This document shows positions 16,677 through 24,513 of a DNA stretch of 64,000 nt, in pieces. Source of the stretch: Lysobacter sp036697405 (GTDB lineage: Bacteria > Pseudomonadota > Gammaproteobacteria > Xanthomonadales > Xanthomonadaceae); contig NZ_JBAHWA010000019.1 in the NCBI RefSeq assembly GCF_036697405.1, forward strand, positions 5,423 through 69,422, read 5' to 3'. The position numbers and the translations under genes are program-made. Each line of letters opens with the position of its first letter. The first letter of the stretch is position 1. The notes under the pieces were generated by a model that saw only the letters and a list, made by a program, of their open reading frames with translations, had not been told where the DNA came from and made no database searches.

Positions 16677-17306
16677 ATGTCGAACCCCACGCCTACGGAC
16701 AGCCGGGTGGTCTCGCGCTGGACCCTGCCCTTGCTGTTGGCCGCGCTCGCCTTGGCCAGCGTGCTGGTGGTCGCGCTGGGCTGGCAATTGCACCAGGCGC
16801 GCGAGAACCAGCGCTGGTTGTCGCAACGCGCGACCCAGCCCTATATCGGCATGTACGTGCCGCGCATCGCGATGGCCTCGCTGGACGGCGCCGGCCGCAA
16901 GCTCGGCGAGCCCGCCGGCGACTACCAGGTGCTGTATTTCTTCACCACCGGCTGCCCGCACTGCCGCGCCTCGGCGCCGCTGGTGAAGGCCATCGCCGGC
17001 CAGCTCGACGCCGCCTCGGGCGGACGCGCCGAGATGATCGGCGTCGCCCTGGACCCGCCCGCCGCCGCGGGCGCGTATGCGCGCGAGCATGGATTTCCCT
17101 TTCCGGTGATCGCCACCCAGGACCGACGCAGCGCGATGCTGTTCCGCGCGCGCAACGTGCCCCTGCTGCTGGTGATCGGCCGCGACGGCCGGGTGCGCTA
17201 TGCGCGCGTGGGCGTGATCAATACCAAGGAAGGCGTCAACGGCGTACTGACCGCGGTGCGGCGCACGGAGGCGTCGGCGGCGGGCCCCACCACCAAGGAG
17301 AGTTGA
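16677..17306 (+). CDS. Membrane-anchored thioredoxin-like (TlpA/ResA-type) protein
   Basis: A 209-residue protein with an N-terminal membrane anchor (WTLPLLLAALALASVLVVALGW, about 15-36) and a periplasmic thioredoxin-like domain. The redox motif is CPHC in YFFTTGCPHCRASAPLV, near residue 93, instead of the CGPC of thioredoxin or CEPC of many TlpA proteins. A cis-proline region ARNVPLLLVIGRDG lies near 160. CPHC is the active-site sequence of DsbA, so disulfide formation as well as reduction is possible. It is followed after one base by the gene for a six-cysteine secreted peptide, which may be its substrate. Confidence 0.82.
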   Translation: MSNPTPTDSRVVSRWTLPLLLAALALASVLVVALGWQLHQARENQRWLSQRATQPYIGMYVPRIAMASLDGAGRKLGEPAGDYQVLYFFTTGCPHCRASAPLVKAIAGQLDAASGGRAEMIGVALDPPAAAGAYAREHGFPFPVIATQDRRSAMLFRARNVPLLLVIGRDGRVRYARVGVINTKEGVNGVLTAVRRTEASAAGPTTKES

Positions 17307-17307
17307 G

Positions 17308-17532
17308 ATGAAGCATCGGACACGCAGTGTGCGCATCGCCCTGGCTGCCTTGCTGTTCTCCACCGCGATGAGCTTCGGCGCATTCCAGGTCGTCGCCGGC
17401 GACGGCAGCGGCGTTCAAGCCGAAAACGAAGCCTGCAGCGCCTGGGCCTGTCGCCAGGAATGCGAGGGCTTCGGCGGCGACCTCGGCCCCGGCGGCCCGG
17501 GCCAGCCCCTGCAGTGCTATTGCTGCGGCTAA
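17308..17532 (+). CDS. Small secreted cysteine-rich peptide
   Basis: A 74-residue protein with a clear signal peptide (Arg/Lys-rich start, core IALAALLFSTAMSFGAF, likely cleavage near residue 30). The mature part of about 44 residues holds six Cys in two clusters: EACSAWACRQEC and the C-terminal CYCCG, separated by a Gly/Pro-rich loop (GGDLGPGGPG). I do not recognise a family. ATG 17308 is 1 base after the stop of the thioredoxin-like gene, with AAGGAG inside that gene's end, so the two are co-translated. Six cysteines next to a thiol-disulfide enzyme suggest a disulfide-bonded product; a toxin, modified-peptide precursor or metal-binding role are all possible. Confidence 0.7.
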   Translation: MKHRTRSVRIALAALLFSTAMSFGAFQVVAGDGSGVQAENEACSAWACRQECEGFGGDLGPGGPGQPLQCYCCG

Positions 17533-17568
17533 GCCCCGCTCCAGACCCAAAGCAGCATCGCAGTCCAC

Positions 17569-17600
17569 GACCGGCCGGCGGAGCGATCCGCCGGCCGGTC
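17569..17600. terminator. Perfect GC-rich hairpin after the thioredoxin/peptide operon
   Basis: A 14-bp perfect stem (GACCGGCCGGCGGA at 17569-17582, its complement at 17587-17600) closes a 4-base loop 36 bases beyond the peptide stop. There is no T-run, so it would be a weak or factor-assisted terminator, or a transcript stabiliser. Confidence 0.6.
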
Positions 17601-17653
17601 GCGTCAGCGCCGCCCCTTTGCGGACGGCGCGTGCGCGGCGCAATACTGCGGCC

Positions 17654-18754
17654 ATGAGCCCGCGCCCCGACCCCGCCGCCGAACTGGCGCCGCAGCCGTT
17701 GCAACACGCCACCGCCCTGCCCGCGCGCTACTACACCGATCCGGCGATGGCGGCGCTGGACCGGCGCCTGATCTTCGACCCGGGCTGGCAGTTGGTCGCG
17801 CACCTGTGCCAGCTGCAGCAGGCCGGCGACCACGTCGTCGCCGACCTGGCCGGATTGCCGGTGATCGCGGTGCGCGGCGACGACGGCCGAATCCGCGTGC
17901 TGCACAACGTCTGCCGCCATCGCGCCGGCCCGATCGCGAGCTGCGACGGCCTGGCCGCGCGCTCCTTGCGCTGCCGCTACCACGGCTGGACCTACGGCCT
18001 GGACGGGGTGCTGCGCTCGGCCCCGGAAATGGGCCAGACGCCGGACTTCGCGGTGAGCGACGTGCGCCTGCCGCAACTGCAGGCGCGGGTCTGGCAGGGC
18101 ATGGTGTTCGCCTGCGCAGGCGAGCCGGCAATGGGCTTCGACGAACTGGTGCAGGACATCGACGGACGCATCGGCGCCGAACGCGGCCTGGCCGACTACG
18201 GCCATCACCACCGCGTGAGCTACGACGTGGGCTGCAACTGGAAGGTCTACGTCGACAACTACCTGGAGGGCTACCACGTCCCGCACATCCACCCCGGCCT
18301 CAACCGCCTGCTCGACTACCGCAGCTACGTGACCGAAACCGCGCGCTGGTACTCCTACCAGTGGAGTCCGCTGGAAAGCGGCGACGGCCTCTACGGCGAC
18401 GGCGACGCGCTGTACTACTGGCTGTGGCCGAACACCATGCTCAACATCCTGCCCGGCCGCCTGCAGACCAATCGCGTGGTGCCGGTCGGCGTCGACCGCT
18501 GCCGGGTGGTGTTCGATTTCTACTACCGCCGCGACGACTCCGGCGAGGCGCGGGCGCGCCGCGACGCCGACCTGGCCTTCAGCGACGAAGTGCAGCTGGA
18601 GGACCTGACCATCTGCGAGGACGTGCAGCGCGGGCTGGCCTCGGGCTCCTACGTCGCCGGCCGCCTGAATCCGCTGCGCGAGAACGCGGTCCACCATTTC
18701 CAGGAACTGTTGCGCGCCAGCTACCGCGACGCGCCGGCGCCGGACGGCGCATGA
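17654..18754 (+). CDS. Rieske-type aromatic ring-hydroxylating oxygenase, alpha subunit
   Basis: A 366-residue oxygenase. The Rieske 2Fe-2S site is NVCRHRAG ... CRYHGWTYGLDG (C-x-H and C-x2-H, about residues 88-110). The mononuclear iron site is in the C-terminal domain: NWKVYVDNYLEGYHVPHIHP near residue 195, with two His, and a distal Asp. Such enzymes need a separate reductase, which is not encoded nearby. Size and the NYLEGYHVP pattern fit the carnitine/glycine-betaine/choline-monooxygenase-like branch more than classical dioxygenases. Its stop overlaps the ATG of an amino-acid-permease-like gene, which suggests uptake of the substrate or a related amine. Substrate unproven. Confidence 0.88.
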   Translation: MSPRPDPAAELAPQPLQHATALPARYYTDPAMAALDRRLIFDPGWQLVAHLCQLQQAGDHVVADLAGLPVIAVRGDDGRIRVLHNVCRHRAGPIASCDGLAARSLRCRYHGWTYGLDGVLRSAPEMGQTPDFAVSDVRLPQLQARVWQGMVFACAGEPAMGFDELVQDIDGRIGAERGLADYGHHHRVSYDVGCNWKVYVDNYLEGYHVPHIHPGLNRLLDYRSYVTETARWYSYQWSPLESGDGLYGDGDALYYWLWPNTMLNILPGRLQTNRVVPVGVDRCRVVFDFYYRRDDSGEARARRDADLAFSDEVQLEDLTICEDVQRGLASGSYVAGRLNPLRENAVHHFQELLRASYRDAPAPDGA

Positions 18755-20043
18755 GCGCCATCGGCCGGCCGCTGGGACTGTGGTCGGCCACCGCGCTGGT
18801 CGTCGGCAGCATGATCGGCAGCGGCGTGTTCCTGCTGCCGTCCGCGCTGGCGCCCTACGGCGCGGCGACCCTGATCGGTTGGGCGATCACCCTGTGCGGC
18901 GCGCTGCTGCTGGCGCTGACCTTCGCCCGTCTGGCGGCGCGCTGGCCGCACAGCGGCGGGCCCTACGTGTACGCGCGCCAGGCCTTCGGCGACACGCCGG
19001 GCTTCGTGATCGCGTGGAGCTACTGGATCTCGATCTGGTGCGCCAACGCCGCCATCGCGGTCGCCTTCGCCGGCAGTCTGGGCGCGGTGTTCCCGGCCGC
19101 GACCGCGACCCCGGCGCGCGCCGCCGCCTGCGCCTTGGCGGCCCTATGGCTGTGCAGCGCGGTCAACCTGGCCGGCATCCGCGAGGCCGGACGAGTGCAG
19201 CTGCTGACCACGGCCCTGAAACTGCTGCCGCTGTTGTTGTTCGGCGGGGTCGCGCTGTGGTTCGCCGACCGCCACGCCGGCGCGGCCTTCAACCCCAGCG
19301 GAGAGTCGCTGCCGCAGGTCGCGCACGCGACCGCCGCGCTGACCCTGTGGGCTTTCCTCGGCCTGGAGGCGGCGACCGTGCCGGCCGGGGCGGTGCGCGA
19401 GGCCGAACGCACGGTGCCGCGCGCGACCGTGTTCGGCACCCTGATCGCGGGCGCGGCCACCATCCTGGCCTGCACCGCGGTGCTGGGCGTGCTGCCGGCT
19501 TCGGTGCTGCACAGCTCGCAGGCGCCGATGGCCGACGCCGCGCGCGCCCTGTGGGGGCCGCAGGCGGGCATCGCCCTGGCGCTGGTGGCCGCGGTGTCCT
19601 GCTTCGGCGCGCTCAACGGCTGGGTGCTGCTGTCGGCGCAACTGCCGCTGGCGGCGGCGCGCGACGGCCTGTTCCCGCAGGTGTTCGCGCGCGTGGACGC
19701 GCGCGGCACGCCGGTGGCGGGCGTGCTGATCGGCAGCGCCCTGGCCTCGGCCCTGGTGCTGTCGAACTACAGCCGCTCGCTGGTGCAGCTGTTCACCTTC
19801 TCGATCCTGCTGTCGACCGCGGCCACCTTGCTGCCCTACGTGGCCGGCAGCGCGGCCTGGGCCTTGCGCGGCCAGGGCCGCGGCAGTCGGGCGATCGCGG
19901 CCGCGGCCTTGCTGTTCAGCCTGTACGCGCTGGTCGGCACCGGTGCGCAGGCCCTGCTATGGGGCGCGGCCCTGGTCGGCGCCGGGCTGCCGCTGCACTA
20001 CCTGCTGCGCTGGCGCGCTCAGCGCGCCGGCGCGGGCGGATAA
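18751..20043 (+). CDS. APC-family amino acid/polyamine permease
   Basis: A 430-residue inner-membrane transporter with about 12 hydrophobic segments. The APC signature is at the start: TALVVGSMIGSGVFLLPSAL (unwound helix 1 GSGVF substrate loop), followed by AARWPHSGGPYVYARQAFGD and, in helix 6, TLWAFLGLEAATVPAG. The closest pattern is the basic amino acid/polyamine antiporter (APA) subfamily. It is co-translated with the Rieske oxygenase (ATGA overlap), so the two may serve one amine. Its 3' end overlaps the 3' end of the convergent M1 peptidase gene by 25 bases. Confidence 0.88.
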   Translation: MSAIGRPLGLWSATALVVGSMIGSGVFLLPSALAPYGAATLIGWAITLCGALLLALTFARLAARWPHSGGPYVYARQAFGDTPGFVIAWSYWISIWCANAAIAVAFAGSLGAVFPAATATPARAAACALAALWLCSAVNLAGIREAGRVQLLTTALKLLPLLLFGGVALWFADRHAGAAFNPSGESLPQVAHATAALTLWAFLGLEAATVPAGAVREAERTVPRATVFGTLIAGAATILACTAVLGVLPASVLHSSQAPMADAARALWGPQAGIALALVAAVSCFGALNGWVLLSAQLPLAAARDGLFPQVFARVDARGTPVAGVLIGSALASALVLSNYSRSLVQLFTFSILLSTAATLLPYVAGSAAWALRGQGRGSRAIAAAALLFSLYALVGTGAQALLWGAALVGAGLPLHYLLRWRAQRAGAGG

Positions 20044-21386
20044 ACCCAGGTCGCGAAGAACGCCGACAGGTCGCGGCCGCTGGCCTGTTCCATCGAACGC
20101 TCGAAATCCTGGCTGACCACGGCGGTGCCGCGATGGGCGCGGGTGTACTCGCGCAGGCCGTTCCAGAACGCGGCCTCGCCGAGCTCCTCGCGCAGCAGGT
20201 GCAGCACGTAGGCGCCCTTTTGATAGACCACCGCGCGATCGTCGCCGCTGGGCTTGTCCCAGTCCGGGAATACCAGCGGTTTGTCCTTGCCGGCTTCCTT
20301 GAGCTTCTCGTAGCGGCGGCGCCAGCCGTCGACCTGCTTGAGGTATTCCTCGCGGCCGAAGCGCTGCTCCATGTAGCTGGCGGCGAGGAAGTTGGCGAAG
20401 GCTTCGTTGAGCCAGAAGTGGGTCCAGTCGCGGCAGGTGACTAGGTTGCCCCACCACTGGTGCGCGGCCTCGTGGGCGATCAGCGATTCGTCGCGGCGGT
20501 CTGCGAGCACGCTGCGGCCGTACTCCTCCGACAACAGCGAAAAGCCCGCGTGTTCCTGGCCGATGGTGCGCGCGACCAGGGCCTGGGTGTAGACGCCTCC
20601 CGGATAGGGCACGCCGGCGCGGCGTTCGAAATAGCGCAGCATGTCGCCGCTGTCGGCGAAGATGCGGCGCAGTTCGCTCTGGCTGTAGCCCGCGCCGAGA
20701 TAGCGCAGGCGCACCCGGCTGCCGCGGTCGCTGGCTTCCTCGAAGGGACCGGCGGCGAAACCGTAGGTGTAGGCCGGCATCGGCACGGTCTGGCGCCAGC
20801 GGTGCAGTTCGCTGCCGTTGCCCAGGCTGCGGCGGCCGACCAGATAGCCGTTGCCGACCGCCTTCAGGCCGGTCGGCAGGACCACGCTCAGATCCAGGCT
20901 GGCGCGCTCGTCGGGCGCGTCGATGCCGACCAGCCACTGCGCGGTGGAGAACAGGGTGTAGAGCTGGCGGCGCTCGGGATGGAACTGCAGGCCGAAGCGC
21001 GGCGTGCCGTGGTAGCTGACCGTGATCTCGCGCAACTGGCCGCGCAGCGCCGGCCGCGACAGGCGCACCTTGAGCACGCGCCCGGTCTGGTCGAAGGACA
21101 GCGAACGCTCGCCGTCGCGCACGCGGTCGATCTCCAGGCCGTCGCGGTCCAGCACGATCAGATCGGTGGCGTCGACGGTGGCGACGAAGCGGATCGCCAC
21201 CTCGCCCTTGAGGCTGCGGGCCTTGGGATCGGGTTCGATGCGGGCGACGTAGTGGCGGATGTCGATGTCGCGCGCCAGCGCGGGCGTCGCCGACGCCCCG
21301 GCGCAGGCCAGCGCCAGGCCCATCCGCCAGATCCAGCCCCGGCGCGCGCGCGTCGCGACCGCGTTCCTATCCCTGCCCACTGCCAT
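20019..21386 (-). CDS. M1-family zinc aminopeptidase-like protein, short form
   Basis: A 455-residue exported gluzincin. The start MAVGRDRNAVATRARRG leads into a signal peptide (MGLALACAGASATPALA). A longer frame to 21431 starts with GTG and is less likely. The N-terminal beta-saddle domain runs to about 215; the catalytic domain has HEAAHQWWG near residue 310 and the zinc Glu in WLNEAFANF 18 residues later. The family's GxMEN substrate motif is replaced by GQEHAG. The C-terminal helical domain of large aminopeptidases is missing, as in other short M1 proteins. Peptidase activity is likely but N-terminal exopeptidase specificity is doubtful. The gene overlaps the convergent permease gene by 25 bases. 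Confidence 0.85.
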   Translation of the reverse strand: MAVGRDRNAVATRARRGWIWRMGLALACAGASATPALARDIDIRHYVARIEPDPKARSLKGEVAIRFVATVDATDLIVLDRDGLEIDRVRDGERSLSFDQTGRVLKVRLSRPALRGQLREITVSYHGTPRFGLQFHPERRQLYTLFSTAQWLVGIDAPDERASLDLSVVLPTGLKAVGNGYLVGRRSLGNGSELHRWRQTVPMPAYTYGFAAGPFEEASDRGSRVRLRYLGAGYSQSELRRIFADSGDMLRYFERRAGVPYPGGVYTQALVARTIGQEHAGFSLLSEEYGRSVLADRRDESLIAHEAAHQWWGNLVTCRDWTHFWLNEAFANFLAASYMEQRFGREEYLKQVDGWRRRYEKLKEAGKDKPLVFPDWDKPSGDDRAVVYQKGAYVLHLLREELGEAAFWNGLREYTRAHRGTAVVSQDFERSMEQASGRDLSAFFATWVYPPAPAR

Positions 21387-21480
21387 GCCGTTCCGTGATG
21401 CCGCCTTGACCGGGGCGAAGTCTAGCGTCACCGGCGCGCGCGCGTTTGAACGCGTCCGTACCGGCGCCCGGGGCCGCGGT

Positions 21481-22683
21481 TCATGCGGACGCTGCGTCCG
21501 TCGCGCTCGCGCGCAGCGCCTCGCTCAGCCGGCGCAGGTCGCGCTCGCTCTCGGGCGCTGGCAGGTATACCACCGCCGCCATGGCGCGGCGCAGATCGCC
21601 GGCGCCAGGCGGCGTATCGCCAGGCACCGCGTACAAGCTGGACGCGCCGCGGGTCGCGTCGAAACCGCACGCCAGCAAGCCGGCGACCAGCCGCGGCGGG
21701 TCCGCGCTGAGCACCGGCAGCACCCAATGGCTCGAGTCGGCGAGCGCACGCCCCGGCCGCGCCAGCGGCAGTGCCGCCAGCAACCGTTGGCCGCGCTGCG
21801 CGCGTTGCGCCACGCGCGCCTGCGGGTAGCCGCGCAGCCGCCGCAGCAGCAGCCGCGACTGCGCCGCGCAGGGGCGGTGGCGGATGCGCAGGAACAGCTC
21901 GCCGCCGGAAAAACCGCGTACAGAACGGTTGATCAGGGCGTCGTGGTCGACGCCGAGCGCGCGGCAGGCGCGGTAGAACAGGCTGTAGGCGGCACGCCCG
22001 GTCAAGGCTTTGAGCAGGGCGTATTTGCCGACCCTATGCGCGAAGGCGCGCGTCGCCTGCAGTGGCTGGCGCGCCTGCGCCGCGCGCACCCGGTCGCGCA
22101 GGTCGGGGTCGACGAAGCGCAGCAGCGCGCCGCCGAGCGCGGTCGCGGTCTTGATCGGACCGAAGCTGAGCAGACTGACGTCGCAGGCCGGCTCGCCGAA
22201 CCAGCCGTCGCCGGTGTAGGCCTGGGCGCCGTCCTCGACCAGCAACAGGCCGTGCCGGCGCGCGAACGCGAGCAAACCGTCCAGCGGCATGCGGCTGCCG
22301 AACAGGTGCGCGACCAGCAGCATGCGGCTGCGCGGCGTGAGCGACGCGGCCAGCGCGGCTTCGTCCACGTGCAGGCTGTCGGCGTCCACGTCCACCGGCA
22401 CCGCACGCAGGCCGTGCTGTTCGATCACCGCGATCATGTCGCGGATGGTCACCGCCGACACCAGCACCTCGCTGCCCGGCGGCAGTTGCAGGGTCGCCAG
22501 CAGACGATCGAAGCCGCTGCGCACCGACAGGCTGGCCAGGCTGTGGCGGCCGTCGCGCGCGAGCGCATCGGCGCCGGCCTCGACTGCGGCCTGGGCGCGT
22601 TCGGGATCGCCGCCGCGCACGACATAGACCGCGCCGTGAAGCAGGTCGAGCCAGCCGATGTCGGGTCGTTGCCGCGGCAGCAT
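21481..22683 (-). CDS. DegT/DnrJ/EryC1/StrS-type aminotransferase
   Basis: A 400-residue PLP-dependent protein of the sugar aminotransferase group. Visible landmarks: SGFDRLLATLQLPPGSEVLV near residue 65 (cofactor phosphate loop region), VPVDVDADSLHVD, the Asp of LLVEDGAQAY near 153, which contacts the PLP pyridine nitrogen, and SFGPIKTATALGGALL near 176 with the lysine that should form the Schiff base. The mid region contains Arg-rich insertions. Members make amino sugars or act as regulators; no sugar-nucleotide pathway is adjacent, so the substrate is unknown. ATG 22683 is 17 bases behind the MFS stop, making it the last gene of a minus-strand run. Confidence 0.8.
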   Translation of the reverse strand: MLPRQRPDIGWLDLLHGAVYVVRGGDPERAQAAVEAGADALARDGRHSLASLSVRSGFDRLLATLQLPPGSEVLVSAVTIRDMIAVIEQHGLRAVPVDVDADSLHVDEAALAASLTPRSRMLLVAHLFGSRMPLDGLLAFARRHGLLLVEDGAQAYTGDGWFGEPACDVSLLSFGPIKTATALGGALLRFVDPDLRDRVRAAQARQPLQATRAFAHRVGKYALLKALTGRAAYSLFYRACRALGVDHDALINRSVRGFSGGELFLRIRHRPCAAQSRLLLRRLRGYPQARVAQRAQRGQRLLAALPLARPGRALADSSHWVLPVLSADPPRLVAGLLACGFDATRGASSLYAVPGDTPPGAGDLRRAMAAVVYLPAPESERDLRRLSEALRASATDAASA

Positions 22684-22700
22684 CGCGGGCGCGCTCCTGG

Positions 22701-23963
22701 CTAAAGCGTGTCCGGCGGCTCGATCGCGGGCACGTCCGAGGCCGGCGGCTCCAGCATCGAACGCGCGGACTCCCAGCGCCAGAATCCCCAGCCCACCACC
22801 ACGAAGGCCAGCCCCGCGATCGCCAGCGAGGCGCCGCTGCCGCTGACCAAGGGCGACAGCACGCCGGCGATCAGGGCGTTGAGCACCAGGCCGGTAAAGG
22901 CCTGCAGGGACGAGGCCGAACCGCGCTGGCGCGGGTACATGTCCAGGATCGCCAGGGTCACGATCGGGAACACCAGGGCCACGCCGAACGAGCACAGCGA
23001 AATCGGGATCACCGCCCACGGCACCTGCGGGGTCGCGTCGAACAGGTTGTAGGCGACGTTGAGCGCCATCGCCAGGATGGTGCAGGCGAAGCCGATCCGG
23101 ACCATGCGCTGGCCGCCGACCTTGCCGGCGGTGCGCCCCGACACGAAGGCGCCGATCACCATGCCGCCGATCATCGGCACGAAGAACCAGGCGAACGAGC
23201 GCTCGTCCAGGCGCAGCAGGTCGAGCACGAAGGCCGGCGCCGAGGAGATGTACAGGAACAGCGCGCCGAAGTTGAAGGCGCTGGCCGCGGTCAGGCGCTG
23301 GAAACGCGGATTGACGAAGATCGCCACGTAGTCGCGCAGCAAGCGGCGCGGCACCAGCGGCAGGCGCGAGGCCGGCGGATGGGTTTCCGGCAGCACCCGC
23401 AGGGTCGCGATCAGCAGCAGCACCGAGAACGCGACCAGGAACCAGAAGATCGCCGGCCAGTGGCTCCAGCCCAGGATCCAGCCGCCGATGATGGGCGCGA
23501 TCGCCGGGGCGATGCCGAAGATCATCGAGACGTGGCTCATCAGGCGCTGGGCGTCGTCGCCCTGGAGCACGTCGCGGATCACCGCGCGGCCGACGATCAG
23601 GCCGACGCCGGCCGACAGGCCCTGCACCGCGCGGAAGACCAGCAAGGTGCCCAGGTCGCGCGACAGCGCGCAACCGACCGAGGCCAGGGTGAACACGAAC
23701 AGGCCGCCGATGATCACGCGCCGGCGCCCGATCGCGTCCGAGAGCGGCCCGTGGACGATGCTCATCAGGGCGTAGGCGATCAGGTAGACGCTGATGGTCT
23801 GCTGCATCGCCACTTTGTCGGCGCCCAGTTCGGCGCCCATCGCCGGGAACGCCGGGAAGATGGTGTCGATCGAGAACGGCCCGAACATCGCTAGGCCGGC
23901 CAGCAGCGGAGCGAGATAGCGCGCGGGCTTGGCGAGCGCGCGCGGTGCAGCCGGATCCGACAT
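22701..23963 (-). CDS. Bcr/CflA-family multidrug efflux MFS transporter
   Basis: A 420-residue major facilitator with 12 hydrophobic segments. The N-terminal MFGPFSIDTIFPAFPAM, the loop 2-3 signature GPLSDAIGRRRVIIGG near residue 76 and the drug-proton antiporter motif C-like FGIAPAIAPIIGG near 146 are typical of the Bcr/CflA group, which exports bicyclomycin, chloramphenicol, cysteine and similar compounds. The C-terminal tail is short and acidic (SDVPAIEPPDTL). The start overlaps the stop of the upstream VOC gene (ATGA), so both are co-translated; the VOC protein could act on the same compound. Confidence 0.9.
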   Translation of the reverse strand: MSDPAAPRALAKPARYLAPLLAGLAMFGPFSIDTIFPAFPAMGAELGADKVAMQQTISVYLIAYALMSIVHGPLSDAIGRRRVIIGGLFVFTLASVGCALSRDLGTLLVFRAVQGLSAGVGLIVGRAVIRDVLQGDDAQRLMSHVSMIFGIAPAIAPIIGGWILGWSHWPAIFWFLVAFSVLLLIATLRVLPETHPPASRLPLVPRRLLRDYVAIFVNPRFQRLTAASAFNFGALFLYISSAPAFVLDLLRLDERSFAWFFVPMIGGMVIGAFVSGRTAGKVGGQRMVRIGFACTILAMALNVAYNLFDATPQVPWAVIPISLCSFGVALVFPIVTLAILDMYPRQRGSASSLQAFTGLVLNALIAGVLSPLVSGSGASLAIAGLAFVVVGWGFWRWESARSMLEPPASDVPAIEPPDTL

Positions 23964-24400
23964 CAGTGCGCGGCCGCCGCGCCGGCGTCCGGCGGGCCCT
24001 TGAGTTCGACCAGGTTGCCTTCCGGATCGAACAGGTACTGCGACGGCCCCTCGCCTTCGGCGCCGTAGCGCGAGCCGAAATCGCCGATGCGCACGCCGTG
24101 CGCGTCCAGGTGGGCGAGGATCGCCGCGCGGTCGAACGGGTCGGCGCGCAGGCACAGGTGGTCCATGTTGCGGCCCTCGGCGCCGGGCGCGGCGCCGCCC
24201 ATGCGGCCGAGCTTGCCGTCGACGCCGACCAGATCGATCAGCGACTGGCCGGCGCGCAGCTGGATCAAGCCGATCTCGTCCTGGCGGCGCTCCACGCTGC
24301 AGCCCAGCACGTCGCGGTAGAAGGCGACCATGGCCTCGGGATCGCGTACCCGCAACACCACGTGATCGAGTTGCAGCAAGCGGAACGGGGGTGCGCTCAT
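23963..24400 (-). CDS. VOC-family (glyoxalase/dioxygenase-like) protein
   Basis: A 145-residue vicinal-oxygen-chelate protein. Two beta-alpha-beta-beta-beta halves are visible: LLQLDHVVLRVRDPEAMVAFY (metal His in LDHV) and MDHLCLRADPFDRAAILAHL with YLFDPEGNLVELKGP (metal Glu in LVEL). Family members include glyoxalases, antibiotic-resistance proteins such as fosfomycin-modifying enzymes, and dioxygenases. The exact reaction is open. ATG 24400 is chosen because homology begins there; an ATG at 24418 is the alternative and neither has a strong ribosome site. Co-translated with the Bcr/CflA pump. Confidence 0.85.
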   Translation of the reverse strand: MSAPPFRLLQLDHVVLRVRDPEAMVAFYRDVLGCSVERRQDEIGLIQLRAGQSLIDLVGVDGKLGRMGGAAPGAEGRNMDHLCLRADPFDRAAILAHLDAHGVRIGDFGSRYGAEGEGPSQYLFDPEGNLVELKGPPDAGAAAAH

Positions 24401-24513
24401 GCGATGGAACCGCGGCATCGTGGAGATGACGACAGCATACAACCGCGTCGCCGCGACGGCGGCATGCGCGACTGTCCGGATCGGTCGCTTGATCGTCGCG
24501 ATCGCAGCGGCGT

